From Flavobacterium sp. (GTDB lineage Bacteria > Bacteroidota > Bacteroidia > Flavobacteriales > Flavobacteriaceae), in the NCBI RefSeq assembly GCF_028689845.1, contig NZ_JAQVCH010000008.1, forward strand, positions 1-64,000: a stretch of 64,000 nucleotides of DNA. The letters are read 5' to 3'. Below are positions 10,363-17,886 of the stretch, one piece after another. The number at the start of each line of letters is the position of its first letter. Positions within the stretch are counted from its first letter, which is position 1. The position numbers and the translations under genes are program-made. The notes beneath the pieces are model-generated. The model was not told the DNA's origin, made no database searches, and worked only from the letters and a program-made list of their open reading frames with translations.

Positions 10363-10392
10363 TTTTTGTTTGTCTAAAAAACTGTACTTTTG
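10363..10392 (+). promoter_or_regulatory. feo promoter with putative metalloregulator box
   Basis: The -7 element TACTTTTG is at 10385-10392. Just upstream, TTTTTGTTTGTCTAAA (10363-10378) matches 14 of 16 positions of the palindromic sequence in front of the DtxR-type regulator at 14416-14431. The box covers the -33 region, where a metal-loaded repressor would block transcription. The operator role is inferred from position and similarity only. Confidence 0.5.
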
Positions 10393-10417
10393 TATTTATA
10401 TTTATTCTAAATAAAAA

Positions 10418-10645
10418 TTGCAAAAAACAATAGATCAACTCAAAAAAGGCGAAAAAGGCGTAATTCTAAGCTTTGATATCGATAAAATTCCATTAAAATT
10501 AATTGAAATGGGATGTATGGAAGGTCATTTGGTGGAATTAATCCAGGTTGCACCCTTTGGCGACCCTATTTATTTAGATATGAATGGCACTCATTTGGCA
10601 ATTAGAAAAGAAATGGCTCGTGAAATTATTGTTGAAATTTTTTAA
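10418..10645 (+). CDS. feoA: FeoA, cytosolic SH3-like partner of ferrous iron transporter FeoB
   Basis: This 75-residue protein has the FeoA SH3-like pattern (LKKGEKGVILSFD near the start, GDPIYLDMNGTHLAIRKEMA near the end). FeoA supports FeoB-mediated Fe(II) uptake from the cytosolic side. The start is probably the TTG at 10418: no in-frame ATG lies upstream before a stop, and the next ATG is inside the domain. feoB begins 9 nt after the stop, so the two form an operon. The promoter carries a probable metalloregulator box. Confidence 0.93.
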   Translation: MQKTIDQLKKGEKGVILSFDIDKIPLKLIEMGCMEGHLVELIQVAPFGDPIYLDMNGTHLAIRKEMAREIIVEIF

Positions 10646-10654
10646 TTTATTTTC

Positions 10655-12760
10655 ATGAAGCACCCTTTTTTAAAAGTCGCCTTAATAGGAAATCCCAATA
10701 CAGGAAAAACTTCTTTGTTCAATCAATTAACCGGGCTCAATCAACAAGTTGGAAATTACCCCGGCATTACCGTTGAACGAAAAGTAGGCGTTTGCTCACT
10801 TGGTGAAAATCAAAAAGCAACAATTCTCGATTTACCTGGCACTTATAGTTTGAATGCCAATTCAATTGATGAGAACCTTGTCATCGAATTGTTATTAAAC
10901 AAAAACGATATTGATTATCCAGACGTGGTGGTCGTAGTTACCGATGTAGAAAATTTAAAACGAAATTTACTTCTTTTTACCCAAATTAAAGACCTTGAAA
11001 TTCCAGCTATCTTAGTAATAAACATGGCTGATCAAATGAAAATCAAAGGAATTTCGTTGGATATTCAAGCCTTAGAAACGGCGTTAAAAACAAAGATTGC
11101 TTTAATCAGTTCTCGAAAAGCCACGGGAATAACTGAATTAAAAAAATTAATAGTAGAATATCAAAACCTTTCTACAGAACCCTGTTTAAAGAGTTCAGAA
11201 ATTGACACACCTTATTTTGAAGAATTACGACGCATTTATCCGAATGAATCGTTATATAAATTATGGCTTGTTATTTGTCAAAATGTCAATTTTGGTTCGG
11301 TTTCAAAAGCCGTTGTCATTGATAATTCATTCGCAAAGTCAGAAAGCGATTTAAAGCGTTTGCAACATAAAGAAACGGTTAAACGGTATCAATTTATAAA
11401 TAACTTACTTAAAGAAACCAAAAAAATTGATGTTTCAAAAGCCTCTGGAATCCAAGCTACATTAGATAAATTACTGACACATAAAATTTGGGGTTATGTT
11501 ATTTTCTTTGGTATTTTATTTTTAATTTTTCAATCGGTTTTTGCTTGGTCAAGTATTCCAATGGATTTTATTGATGAACTGTTTGCTTCCATGAGCACTT
11601 GGGCTTCTGAACATCTCCCTGCAGGAAAACTAACCGACTTAATAGCCCAAGGAATCATTCCGGGCATTGGCGGAGTAGTAATTTTTATCCCGCAAATTGC
11701 CTTTTTATTTCTGTTTATTTCTTTATTAGAAGAAAGTGGCTATATGAGTCGCGTGGTGTTTTTAATGGATAAAGGAATGCGGCGTTATGGTTTAAGCGGT
11801 AAGAGTGTGGTGCCTTTAATTTCTGGAACTGCTTGTGCCATTCCAGCTATCATGGCCACTCGAAATATTGAAAATTGGAAAGAACGACTCATCACGATTT
11901 TAGTAACGCCATTTACAACATGCTCGGCAAGAATTCCGGTGTATACCATTTTGATTTCATTGGTTATTCCAAACAAACGCTTTTTAGGCTTTTTTAACCT
12001 ACAAGGGTTAACCCTTATGATTCTTTATGCTCTTGGGTTTTTGATGGCAATTGTTTCTGCTATCATTCTAAACCATTTTTTAAAGCTCAAATCAAAGAAC
12101 TTTTTTGTGGTCGAAATGCCAAAATACAAGTTTCCTTATTATAAAAATGTAGGTTTAAATGTGATTGAAAAAACGAAAGCCTTTGTTTTTGGTGCCGGAA
12201 AAATTATTGTATCGCTTTCTATCGTTTTATGGTTTTTAGCGTCTTATGGACCCACAGATAATTTTTCTAATGCCGAGAAAATAGTTCGAACAAACCCTAA
12301 GAACAGTTCGCTTTCTACAGATGAACTTGAGGACAAAGTTGCTTCTTTCCAGTTAGAAAATTCATATATCGGAATTATCGGAAAAGCTATTGAGCCCGCT
12401 ATTGCTCCTTTAGGATATGATTGGAAAATTGGCATCGGAATTGTTGCCTCTTTTGCCGCTAGAGAAGTATTTGTAGGAACCATGGCCACGATTTATAGTG
12501 TTGGCAGTCACGGAGATGAAGAAAACACCATTAAACAACGGATGCGTTCAGAAGTTCATCCTGAAACTGGCGAACCAATATATACGTTTGCTTCTGGTAT
12601 TTCCTTATTGCTTTTTTATGCTTTTGCGATGCAATGCATGAGTACGCTTGCCATTGTTAAAAAAGAAACAAATTCATGGAAATGGCCAATGATTCAACTT
12701 TTTGTGATGAGCGGATTTGCTTATGTTGTTGCCTTACTCTCCTTTCAATTATTAAAATAA
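10655..12760 (+). CDS. feoB: FeoB, ferrous iron transporter with GTPase domain
   Basis: The 701-residue protein begins with a G domain: P-loop GNPNTGKT at 11-18, switch region NYPGITVE, DLPGTYSL (G3) and NMAD (G4). A helical region follows, then about eight or more membrane helices with two Gate-like segments (SGTACAIPAIMATR and SFAAREVFVGTMATIYSVG). It imports Fe(II) across the inner membrane, with GTP binding driving or gating the process. It lies between feoA and the small Cys-rich partner gene, a compact feo operon. Length is normal for the family. Confidence 0.97.
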   Translation: MKHPFLKVALIGNPNTGKTSLFNQLTGLNQQVGNYPGITVERKVGVCSLGENQKATILDLPGTYSLNANSIDENLVIELLLNKNDIDYPDVVVVVTDVENLKRNLLLFTQIKDLEIPAILVINMADQMKIKGISLDIQALETALKTKIALISSRKATGITELKKLIVEYQNLSTEPCLKSSEIDTPYFEELRRIYPNESLYKLWLVICQNVNFGSVSKAVVIDNSFAKSESDLKRLQHKETVKRYQFINNLLKETKKIDVSKASGIQATLDKLLTHKIWGYVIFFGILFLIFQSVFAWSSIPMDFIDELFASMSTWASEHLPAGKLTDLIAQGIIPGIGGVVIFIPQIAFLFLFISLLEESGYMSRVVFLMDKGMRRYGLSGKSVVPLISGTACAIPAIMATRNIENWKERLITILVTPFTTCSARIPVYTILISLVIPNKRFLGFFNLQGLTLMILYALGFLMAIVSAIILNHFLKLKSKNFFVVEMPKYKFPYYKNVGLNVIEKTKAFVFGAGKIIVSLSIVLWFLASYGPTDNFSNAEKIVRTNPKNSSLSTDELEDKVASFQLENSYIGIIGKAIEPAIAPLGYDWKIGIGIVASFAAREVFVGTMATIYSVGSHGDEENTIKQRMRSEVHPETGEPIYTFASGISLLLFYAFAMQCMSTLAIVKKETNSWKWPMIQLFVMSGFAYVVALLSFQLLK

Positions 12761-12767
12761 ATCTAGT

Positions 12768-12896
12768 ATGGCCTTATTTCAAGAAATAGTAGCATTTATT
12801 GTTTTAGGGATTGCCCTCTTTTATCTCTATAAAAAATTCTTTTGGAAAAAGAAAAATAAAAAAAGTTGTGGCGAAGATGATTGTGGCTGTCATTAA
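12768..12896 (+). CDS. FeoB-associated Cys-rich membrane protein, 42 residues
   Basis: The frame runs from ATG 12768 to TAA 12894-12896. One membrane helix (about residues 7-21) is followed by a Lys/Trp-rich stretch and a Cys-rich tail, SCGEDDCGCH. This is the pattern of the small FeoB-associated Cys-rich membrane proteins that stand in for FeoC in many Bacteroidota. The cysteines could bind iron or an iron-sulfur cluster; this is inferred. The gene is 7 nt behind feoB, in its operon. Its last 4 nt overlap the stop codon of the converging ZIP gene. Confidence 0.88.
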   Translation: MALFQEIVAFIVLGIALFYLYKKFFWKKKNKKSCGEDDCGCH

Positions 12897-13711
12897 CCCA
12901 AAGCCACGTCTAAAACCATCATCACAATAAAACCACCAATAAAGCCTAAGGTTGCAATATCTGTATTATTAGCTTGTTGCGTTTCTGGAATAACTTCTTC
13001 CACAACCACATAAATCATCGCACCCGCAGCAAAAGCAAGAGCATAAGGTAAAATTGGTGTAAAAAATATTACTGCTGCAGCACCTAAAACACCAAAAATG
13101 GGTTCAACAATAGCGGAAGCTTGTCCGTACATAAAGCTTTTTCTTCTACTCATTCCCATTCTTCGCAAAGGCATCGAAACGGCAATTCCTTCAGGAAAGT
13201 TTTGAATTCCAATTCCAATTGCTAAGGTCACAGCACCAGCAATTGACGCTTCTGGAATTCCTGCAGCCACACCTCCAAATAATACCCCAACCGCTAATCC
13301 TTCTGGAATATTGTGCAAGGTTATGGCTAATGTTAGTAAAGTGGTTCTTTGCCAAGGTGATTTTATACCTTCTGTTTCCTTAAAATTAATATGTAAATGT
13401 GGTAATGTTTTGTCTAGTGTAAAAATAAAAAGTGCTCCCAAAGCAAAACCAATTGCGGCTGGAATTACCTTTATAAATCCTTCACCATCACTCATTTCAA
13501 TAGAAGGTGCTAATAAACTCCAAAAACTCGCAGCAACCATAACACCACCAGTAAAACCGAGCATTCCGTCAAAAAAAGTTCGATTCATATTTTTAAAAAA
13601 GAACACAAATGATGCTCCTAAAGCGGTTACAAGCCACGTGAAGAGTGTCGCATAAAAAGCAGCTAAAATTGGATCAATACTTTCTAAATAGGTTAATAAA
13701 TCTTGAAACAT
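12893..13711 (-). CDS. ZIP family divalent metal transporter (GufA/ZupT-like)
   Basis: The 272-residue protein has about eight hydrophobic segments. It carries the two ZIP signature helices, HNIPEGLAVGVLFGG and NFPEGIAVSMPLRR, whose His/Asn/Pro/Glu residues line the metal path. The usual His-rich loop between helices 3 and 4 is short here (LPHLHIN). Family members move Zn, Fe, Mn or related cations into the cytosol. The gene starts 2 nt after the stop of the DtxR-type regulator, so the two are co-transcribed. This suggests manganese, iron or zinc homeostasis under that regulator. Confidence 0.9.
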   Translation of the reverse strand: MFQDLLTYLESIDPILAAFYATLFTWLVTALGASFVFFFKNMNRTFFDGMLGFTGGVMVAASFWSLLAPSIEMSDGEGFIKVIPAAIGFALGALFIFTLDKTLPHLHINFKETEGIKSPWQRTTLLTLAITLHNIPEGLAVGVLFGGVAAGIPEASIAGAVTLAIGIGIQNFPEGIAVSMPLRRMGMSRRKSFMYGQASAIVEPIFGVLGAAAVIFFTPILPYALAFAAGAMIYVVVEEVIPETQQANNTDIATLGFIGGFIVMMVLDVALG

Positions 13712-13713
13712 AA

Positions 13714-14361
13714 TTATTTAACGTATAAGTTAGAAGCTATTTTATTGGAAATCGTTAACTTTTTATTGTTAATTTCAATATGAAGTATATCATCAAAAGC
13801 GTCTTTTTCAATAATTTTAAATATCGACCCTAAAGCGATTTTTTGTTTGTCTAAATATTGTAAAAATTCAGGTGAAGAATCCTTTACGCCCACACAGGTA
13901 TAAGAAACATTACTATTTGCATCGGATAACAACTGTTTTTGGAGTTTTTTAATTTCTCCATCTTTATTGGGTATAGGGTCTCCATGTGGATCAAATTCAG
14001 GATAATTTAAAAAAGAATCTAATTTATTAATTAATTTCTCCGATTTGATGTGTTCCAATTCTTCAGCAATTTCATGCACCTCATCCCACGTAAAATTTAA
14101 TTTTTCTACCAAAAAAACTTCCCACAAACGATGTTTTCTAACAATCATTTTTGCGTTTATTGTTCCTTTTTCAGTCAATAAAGCACCTTGGTATTTTTTA
14201 TAAATGACTAATTCTTTATCTGCTAATTTCTTCAACATATCGGTTACCGAAGAGGCTTTAGTTTCTAGCATTCCAGCAATAGCATTGGTATTAACTCCTT
14301 TTGGAGAGACCATGGATAAATGATAAATTACCTTTAAATAATTCTCTTCTGAAGTAGTCAT
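13714..14361 (-). CDS. DtxR/MntR family metal-dependent transcriptional regulator
   Basis: This 215-residue protein has an N-terminal winged helix (about 1-65, starting SEENYLKVIYHLS). A metal-binding dimerization domain follows (about 66-140, with HRLWEVFLVEKL, WDEVHEIAEELEHI and DPHGDPIPNKDG). The C-terminal domain is SH3/FeoA-like (about 150-215). Such proteins bind DNA when loaded with Mn(II) or Fe(II). It is co-transcribed with the ZIP transporter and diverges from the receptor gene. A palindrome in its promoter region recurs before feoA, suggesting control of itself, the receptor and feo. Mn versus Fe specificity cannot be read from the sequence. Confidence 0.92.
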   Translation of the reverse strand: MTTSEENYLKVIYHLSMVSPKGVNTNAIAGMLETKASSVTDMLKKLADKELVIYKKYQGALLTEKGTINAKMIVRKHRLWEVFLVEKLNFTWDEVHEIAEELEHIKSEKLINKLDSFLNYPEFDPHGDPIPNKDGEIKKLQKQLLSDANSNVSYTCVGVKDSSPEFLQYLDKQKIALGSIFKIIEKDAFDDILHIEINNKKLTISNKIASNLYVK

Positions 14362-14376
14362 TGACTAATATTTTTA

Positions 14377-14431
14377 CAAATATATTAAAAATATTTTGTG
14401 ATTATAAATATAATTTTTAGGTTTGTCTAAA
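14377..14431. promoter_or_regulatory. Regulator/receptor divergent promoter with palindromic operator
   Basis: On the minus strand, -7 element TATATTTG (14384-14377) serves the DtxR-type gene. The 16-mer TTTAGGTTTGTCTAAA (14416-14431) has inverted TTTAG/CTAAA ends. It covers the -33 region of that promoter and lies 15 nt before the receptor ATG, so it could control both directions. A near copy sits in the feo promoter. Binding is inferred. Confidence 0.55.
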
Positions 14432-14446
14432 TATTTATTTATTGTT

Positions 14447-15898
14447 ATGAAAAAAATTATAGTGTTACTTTTAATTTCTTGTTACGTAAATGGACAAACC
14501 AACCTGAAAGGCAAGGTAAGTTCTGAAGACGAGCCAATTCCGTTTGTGAATGTATATATATTATCTCTCGGTATTGGTACCACAACCGACGAAAACGGAA
14601 TGTATTTATTGGTTGTGCAAAAACCAGGCGATTATACCGTACGATTTTCAAGTATTGGTTATAAAAATCAGTCTAAAAAAGTTACAATAATTGGAAAATA
14701 CCAACTCCCAGTTCAAGAAAACATGTTTGCCTCTTTTTCTTATACGAATCACAATCAAAACTCGGCTTATGGCGACCTATTGTTTTTAGCGAAACAAGAA
14801 ATTGCTTTTGGCCAACTCTTGTGGGATAAAAAGTTTGAAAATCACGATGTTTTGATGGGAACAGCTTTTCGATACCAATATTACAACGACAATACCGTAG
14901 CAACAGCCATCGCTGAACGAAGCAAAATCAGCAGTTTATTTATACAAGATGAGCTTACTTTAACTGAAAAGCAAAGTGCGTTATTAGGCCTAAGATATGA
15001 TTATAATTCAAGTCATGGAAGTATTTTAACACCGCGAATCGCCTACAAGTTTAAACCTACTAAAAACGATATATTCCGAATTAATGCTGGAACAGGTTTT
15101 AGAATTGTTAATTTATTTACCGAAGAACATGCTGCACTAACAGGAGCCAGAGAGGTGATTATAACAGAAGACCTTGATCCAGAAAAGTCCTATAATATCA
15201 ATGTCAATTATTTAAAAAAGTTTGAAATAGGCGAAGGCACACATGCAATTATAGAGTTTTCAAGTTGGTTTACTCATTTTAAAAATCAAATTATTCCAGA
15301 TTATGATACCAATCCGAATCAAATTATTTACAGCAATTTAAATGGCTATGCAAACACTTATGGAATCACTGGAAATGCAGAATTTATTTTTCCTTTTGGA
15401 CTAAAGTCGAATTTAGGTTTTACGGCTTTAGAAGCAAAAAACAAAAGAGATGGATTAATCACCTCTCCTATTTTAACTGAAAAATTTAGTGCTATTTGGG
15501 GTGTTTCCTATGAATTAATGAATGGCTATTTAACGTTTGATTATACCGGAAATCTTTACGGCCCAATGCGATTGCCTTTGTTAAGCGATTTAGATCCACG
15601 TCCTGAATATTCTCCATTTTGGAGCATCCAAAACATTCAAGTTACGTTTAAAAAAATACAGAATTTTGAATTTTATGGCGGAATTAAGAATCTCTTGAAT
15701 TGGACTCCTAGCAAAAACAATCCCAACTTAATTGCAAGAGCGAACGATCCTTTTGACAAAGAAGTCACTTTTGACGCGGATGGAAATGCTGTGGCCACCC
15801 CAAATAACCCGTATGCTTTGACCTTTGACCCAAGTTATGTCTACGCACCAAATCAAGGAATTAGAGGTTTCTTTGGTATACGTTATAGTGTTTTTTAG
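14447..15898 (+). CDS. TonB-dependent receptor lacking the plug domain (internally deleted)
   Basis: From ATG 14447 (an upstream in-frame TTG lies in the operator) the protein has 483 residues. It has a signal peptide (1-17), then a carboxypeptidase-regulatory-like domain (about 19-85: LKGKVSSEDEPIPFVNVYI). The sequence then passes directly to beta-barrel strands (FASFSYTNHNQNSAYGD onward) and ends IRGFFGIRYSVF. Family members of this layout are usually 700-800 residues, with a plug domain and early strands between these parts. Here those are absent, with no frameshift. The barrel retains FRIVNLFTEEHAALTGAREV. It may be a decaying gene or a stable variant. Its position opposite the metalloregulator suggests a metal-chelate substrate originally. 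Confidence 0.85.
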   Translation: MKKIIVLLLISCYVNGQTNLKGKVSSEDEPIPFVNVYILSLGIGTTTDENGMYLLVVQKPGDYTVRFSSIGYKNQSKKVTIIGKYQLPVQENMFASFSYTNHNQNSAYGDLLFLAKQEIAFGQLLWDKKFENHDVLMGTAFRYQYYNDNTVATAIAERSKISSLFIQDELTLTEKQSALLGLRYDYNSSHGSILTPRIAYKFKPTKNDIFRINAGTGFRIVNLFTEEHAALTGAREVIITEDLDPEKSYNINVNYLKKFEIGEGTHAIIEFSSWFTHFKNQIIPDYDTNPNQIIYSNLNGYANTYGITGNAEFIFPFGLKSNLGFTALEAKNKRDGLITSPILTEKFSAIWGVSYELMNGYLTFDYTGNLYGPMRLPLLSDLDPRPEYSPFWSIQNIQVTFKKIQNFEFYGGIKNLLNWTPSKNNPNLIARANDPFDKEVTFDADGNAVATPNNPYALTFDPSYVYAPNQGIRGFFGIRYSVF

Positions 15899-15968
15899 CA
15901 AGACAATTTAGATTGAACACTTAATCAAAATTTATAGTTTCTTTAAAATATTTCACGAAAATTCATAG

Positions 15969-15976
15969 TATCTTTG
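15969..15976 (+). promoter_or_regulatory. -7 element of the bacilliredoxin gene
   Basis: TATCTTTG matches TAnnTTTG and lies 58 nt before the ATG at 16035, giving a leader of about 50 nt. Confidence 0.55.
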
Positions 15977-16034
15977 CTAATGAACTACTGCTTAATAGTA
16001 TTCATTTATATAAATATCCTTTAAAATAAAAATT

Positions 16035-16445
16035 ATGTATCCACAAGAAATGATCAAACCGATGATAGCCGAACTTTCAGAAGTTGGTTTTCAAGAACTA
16101 CATACTGCAGAAGCTGTTGAAAATGTTTTAAAACAAGAAGGAACTACTTTAGTTGTTGTAAATTCTGTTTGTGGTTGTGCTGCTAGAAATGCTAGACCAG
16201 GAGCAAAAATGAGTTTAGATGGAGCAAAAAAGCCAACAAATTTAGTAACTGTTTTTGCAGGCGTAGACAAAGAGGCTGTTGAAACAGCGAGACAACACAT
16301 GTTTCCTTTTCCTCCTTCTTCACCAAGTATTGCTTTGTTTAAAGATGGTGAATTAGTTCACATGTTAGAGCGTCATCACATTGAAGGTCGTCCAGCAGAA
16401 ATGATTGCAGACAACTTAAAAGATGCTTACGCAGAGTTTTGTTAA
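16035..16445 (+). CDS. Bacilliredoxin of the BrxA/BrxB (YphP/YqiW) family
   Basis: This 136-residue cytosolic thioredoxin-fold protein begins MYPQEMIKPM and has the CGC active site in SVCGCAARNARPG (residues about 50-52). These features define the bacilliredoxin (DUF1094) family. In Firmicutes it removes bacillithiol from S-bacillithiolated proteins; several Bacteroidota also make bacillithiol. It is a single-gene unit with its own -7 element and a strong terminator. Its location between metal and efflux genes does not itself indicate a partner. Confidence 0.92.
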   Translation: MYPQEMIKPMIAELSEVGFQELHTAEAVENVLKQEGTTLVVVNSVCGCAARNARPGAKMSLDGAKKPTNLVTVFAGVDKEAVETARQHMFPFPPSSPSIALFKDGELVHMLERHHIEGRPAEMIADNLKDAYAEFC

Positions 16446-16461
16446 CCAAACTATTTTATAC

Positions 16462-16502
16462 AAAAACACCTCTAATTTATTAAAAATTAGAGGTGTTTTT
16501 TA
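16462..16502. terminator. Strong bidirectional terminator
   Basis: A 15-bp or longer perfect stem (arms ACACCTCTAATTT and AAATTAGAGGTGT) flanked by A and T runs lies between the converging bacilliredoxin and efflux genes. It should work on both strands. Confidence 0.88.
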
Positions 16503-16515
16503 TATAACTTTTCTT

Positions 16516-17886
16516 TTACTGCCATCCGCCACCTAAGGCTTTATATAATCGCATTACGGCAGAAAGCTTTTCTTGTGACAAGTCGGATAAATTAATTTCT
16601 GAATCAAATAAAGAACGCTCAGCATCCAACACTTCTAGATAAGAAACATAGCCATTATCATAACGGGCTTGAGATAATTTTAAATAAATCCTAGCGGCCT
16701 CTGTTTGTCGACTTGAAGCATTCCATTCTTCATTATAGGTATCCAGAGCAACTAAAGCATTTTCTACCTCAGCCACAGCATTTATAACTATTTTTTCAAA
16801 ATTTAATTTTGATTCTTCTGCCAGTTGTCTATTTAAAGTAACGCGTTGCTTGTTCTTTCCAAAATTAAAAAGAGGACCAAACAAGCCTCCTCCTACATTT
16901 TGAATATAAGAACCACTGTCGAATAAATTTGAAATTTCAGGACTAGCAAACCCAGCAAAAGCAGCAATATTAAAGGAAGGGAAACGCATCGCTTGTGCCA
17001 CACCAATTCGTTCTACAGCCGCTTTGTATTGAAGTTCGGAGCCTTTGACGTCTGGACGGTTTTCCAATAAGGCAGAAGGTAATTCTACTGGAATTTGGGT
17101 TGAAACGGTTTGTTCATGGTTCCACTTTCCACGTGCAACCGGTCCTGGCACTTGACCCGTTAATACATTTAATGCGTTTTCTAAAGCAACAATTGTTCTC
17201 TTAATTTGTTGTAAAGCTTGTTCAGCAATGGCGACTTGTTGTTCCACTTGAACTTTATCAAGCTGGGAAACATAGCCTTTTTCAAATCGTTGATTAATAA
17301 TTTCATCCGAACGCTTTCTGGATTCAATTGTTTTTTCTGTAAAAATCAAACGATTATCATAATCTCTTAATTGAAAATAAGTTGAAGCAATTTCGGATAC
17401 TAAATTAGACACCACAACTTTTCTGGCTTCGTCCGAGGCTAATAACTCGTTTCTTAAAGCACCCGTTTCATGTCTAACTTTTCCCCAAAAGTCCAATTCC
17501 CATGACATAGTCGCGGTTAAGTTTGTGTTTTGCAAAAGTGATTGTTGACTATTTACTTGACCGCTATAGCCGATGTTAGGATATAAGTCGGCTTTCGTGA
17601 TTCCGAGAACAGCTTTTGATTGTTCAATTCGAGCTAACGCAATTCTTAAATCATAATTATTGTCGAGTCCTTTTTGAATTAAGTCTTTTAAAACAGCATC
17701 TTCAAAAATATCAAACCATTTTACGTTGGCAATGGAGTCATTCACCTTTGCTTCTGCTTGTTTATTTAGATATTCTTTAGGACTGTTCTTTATTTCGGGT
17801 CGTTCATATTTAGGTCCAACTTTACAGCTTACAGCGAGTAAAGCTACTAGAAATAACGTGGCAACGAAGTTATATTTTTTACTCAT
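16516..17886 (-). CDS. RND efflux outer membrane factor lipoprotein (OprM/NodT/TolC family)
   Basis: I choose the ATG at 17886 (456 residues), which overlaps the acrB-like stop by 8 nt; an ATG at 17904 would add six residues. A lipobox, LLAVSC, follows the signal sequence. The mature protein has two OEP repeats with long alpha-helical hairpins (ALARIEQSKAVLGITKADLYP and a second copy near the end). These form the trimeric channel-tunnel in the outer membrane. As the last gene of an adaptor-pump-channel operon it completes a tripartite exporter. Substrates are unknown. Confidence 0.93.
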   Translation of the reverse strand: MSKKYNFVATLFLVALLAVSCKVGPKYERPEIKNSPKEYLNKQAEAKVNDSIANVKWFDIFEDAVLKDLIQKGLDNNYDLRIALARIEQSKAVLGITKADLYPNIGYSGQVNSQQSLLQNTNLTATMSWELDFWGKVRHETGALRNELLASDEARKVVVSNLVSEIASTYFQLRDYDNRLIFTEKTIESRKRSDEIINQRFEKGYVSQLDKVQVEQQVAIAEQALQQIKRTIVALENALNVLTGQVPGPVARGKWNHEQTVSTQIPVELPSALLENRPDVKGSELQYKAAVERIGVAQAMRFPSFNIAAFAGFASPEISNLFDSGSYIQNVGGGLFGPLFNFGKNKQRVTLNRQLAEESKLNFEKIVINAVAEVENALVALDTYNEEWNASSRQTEAARIYLKLSQARYDNGYVSYLEVLDAERSLFDSEINLSDLSQEKLSAVMRLYKALGGGWQ

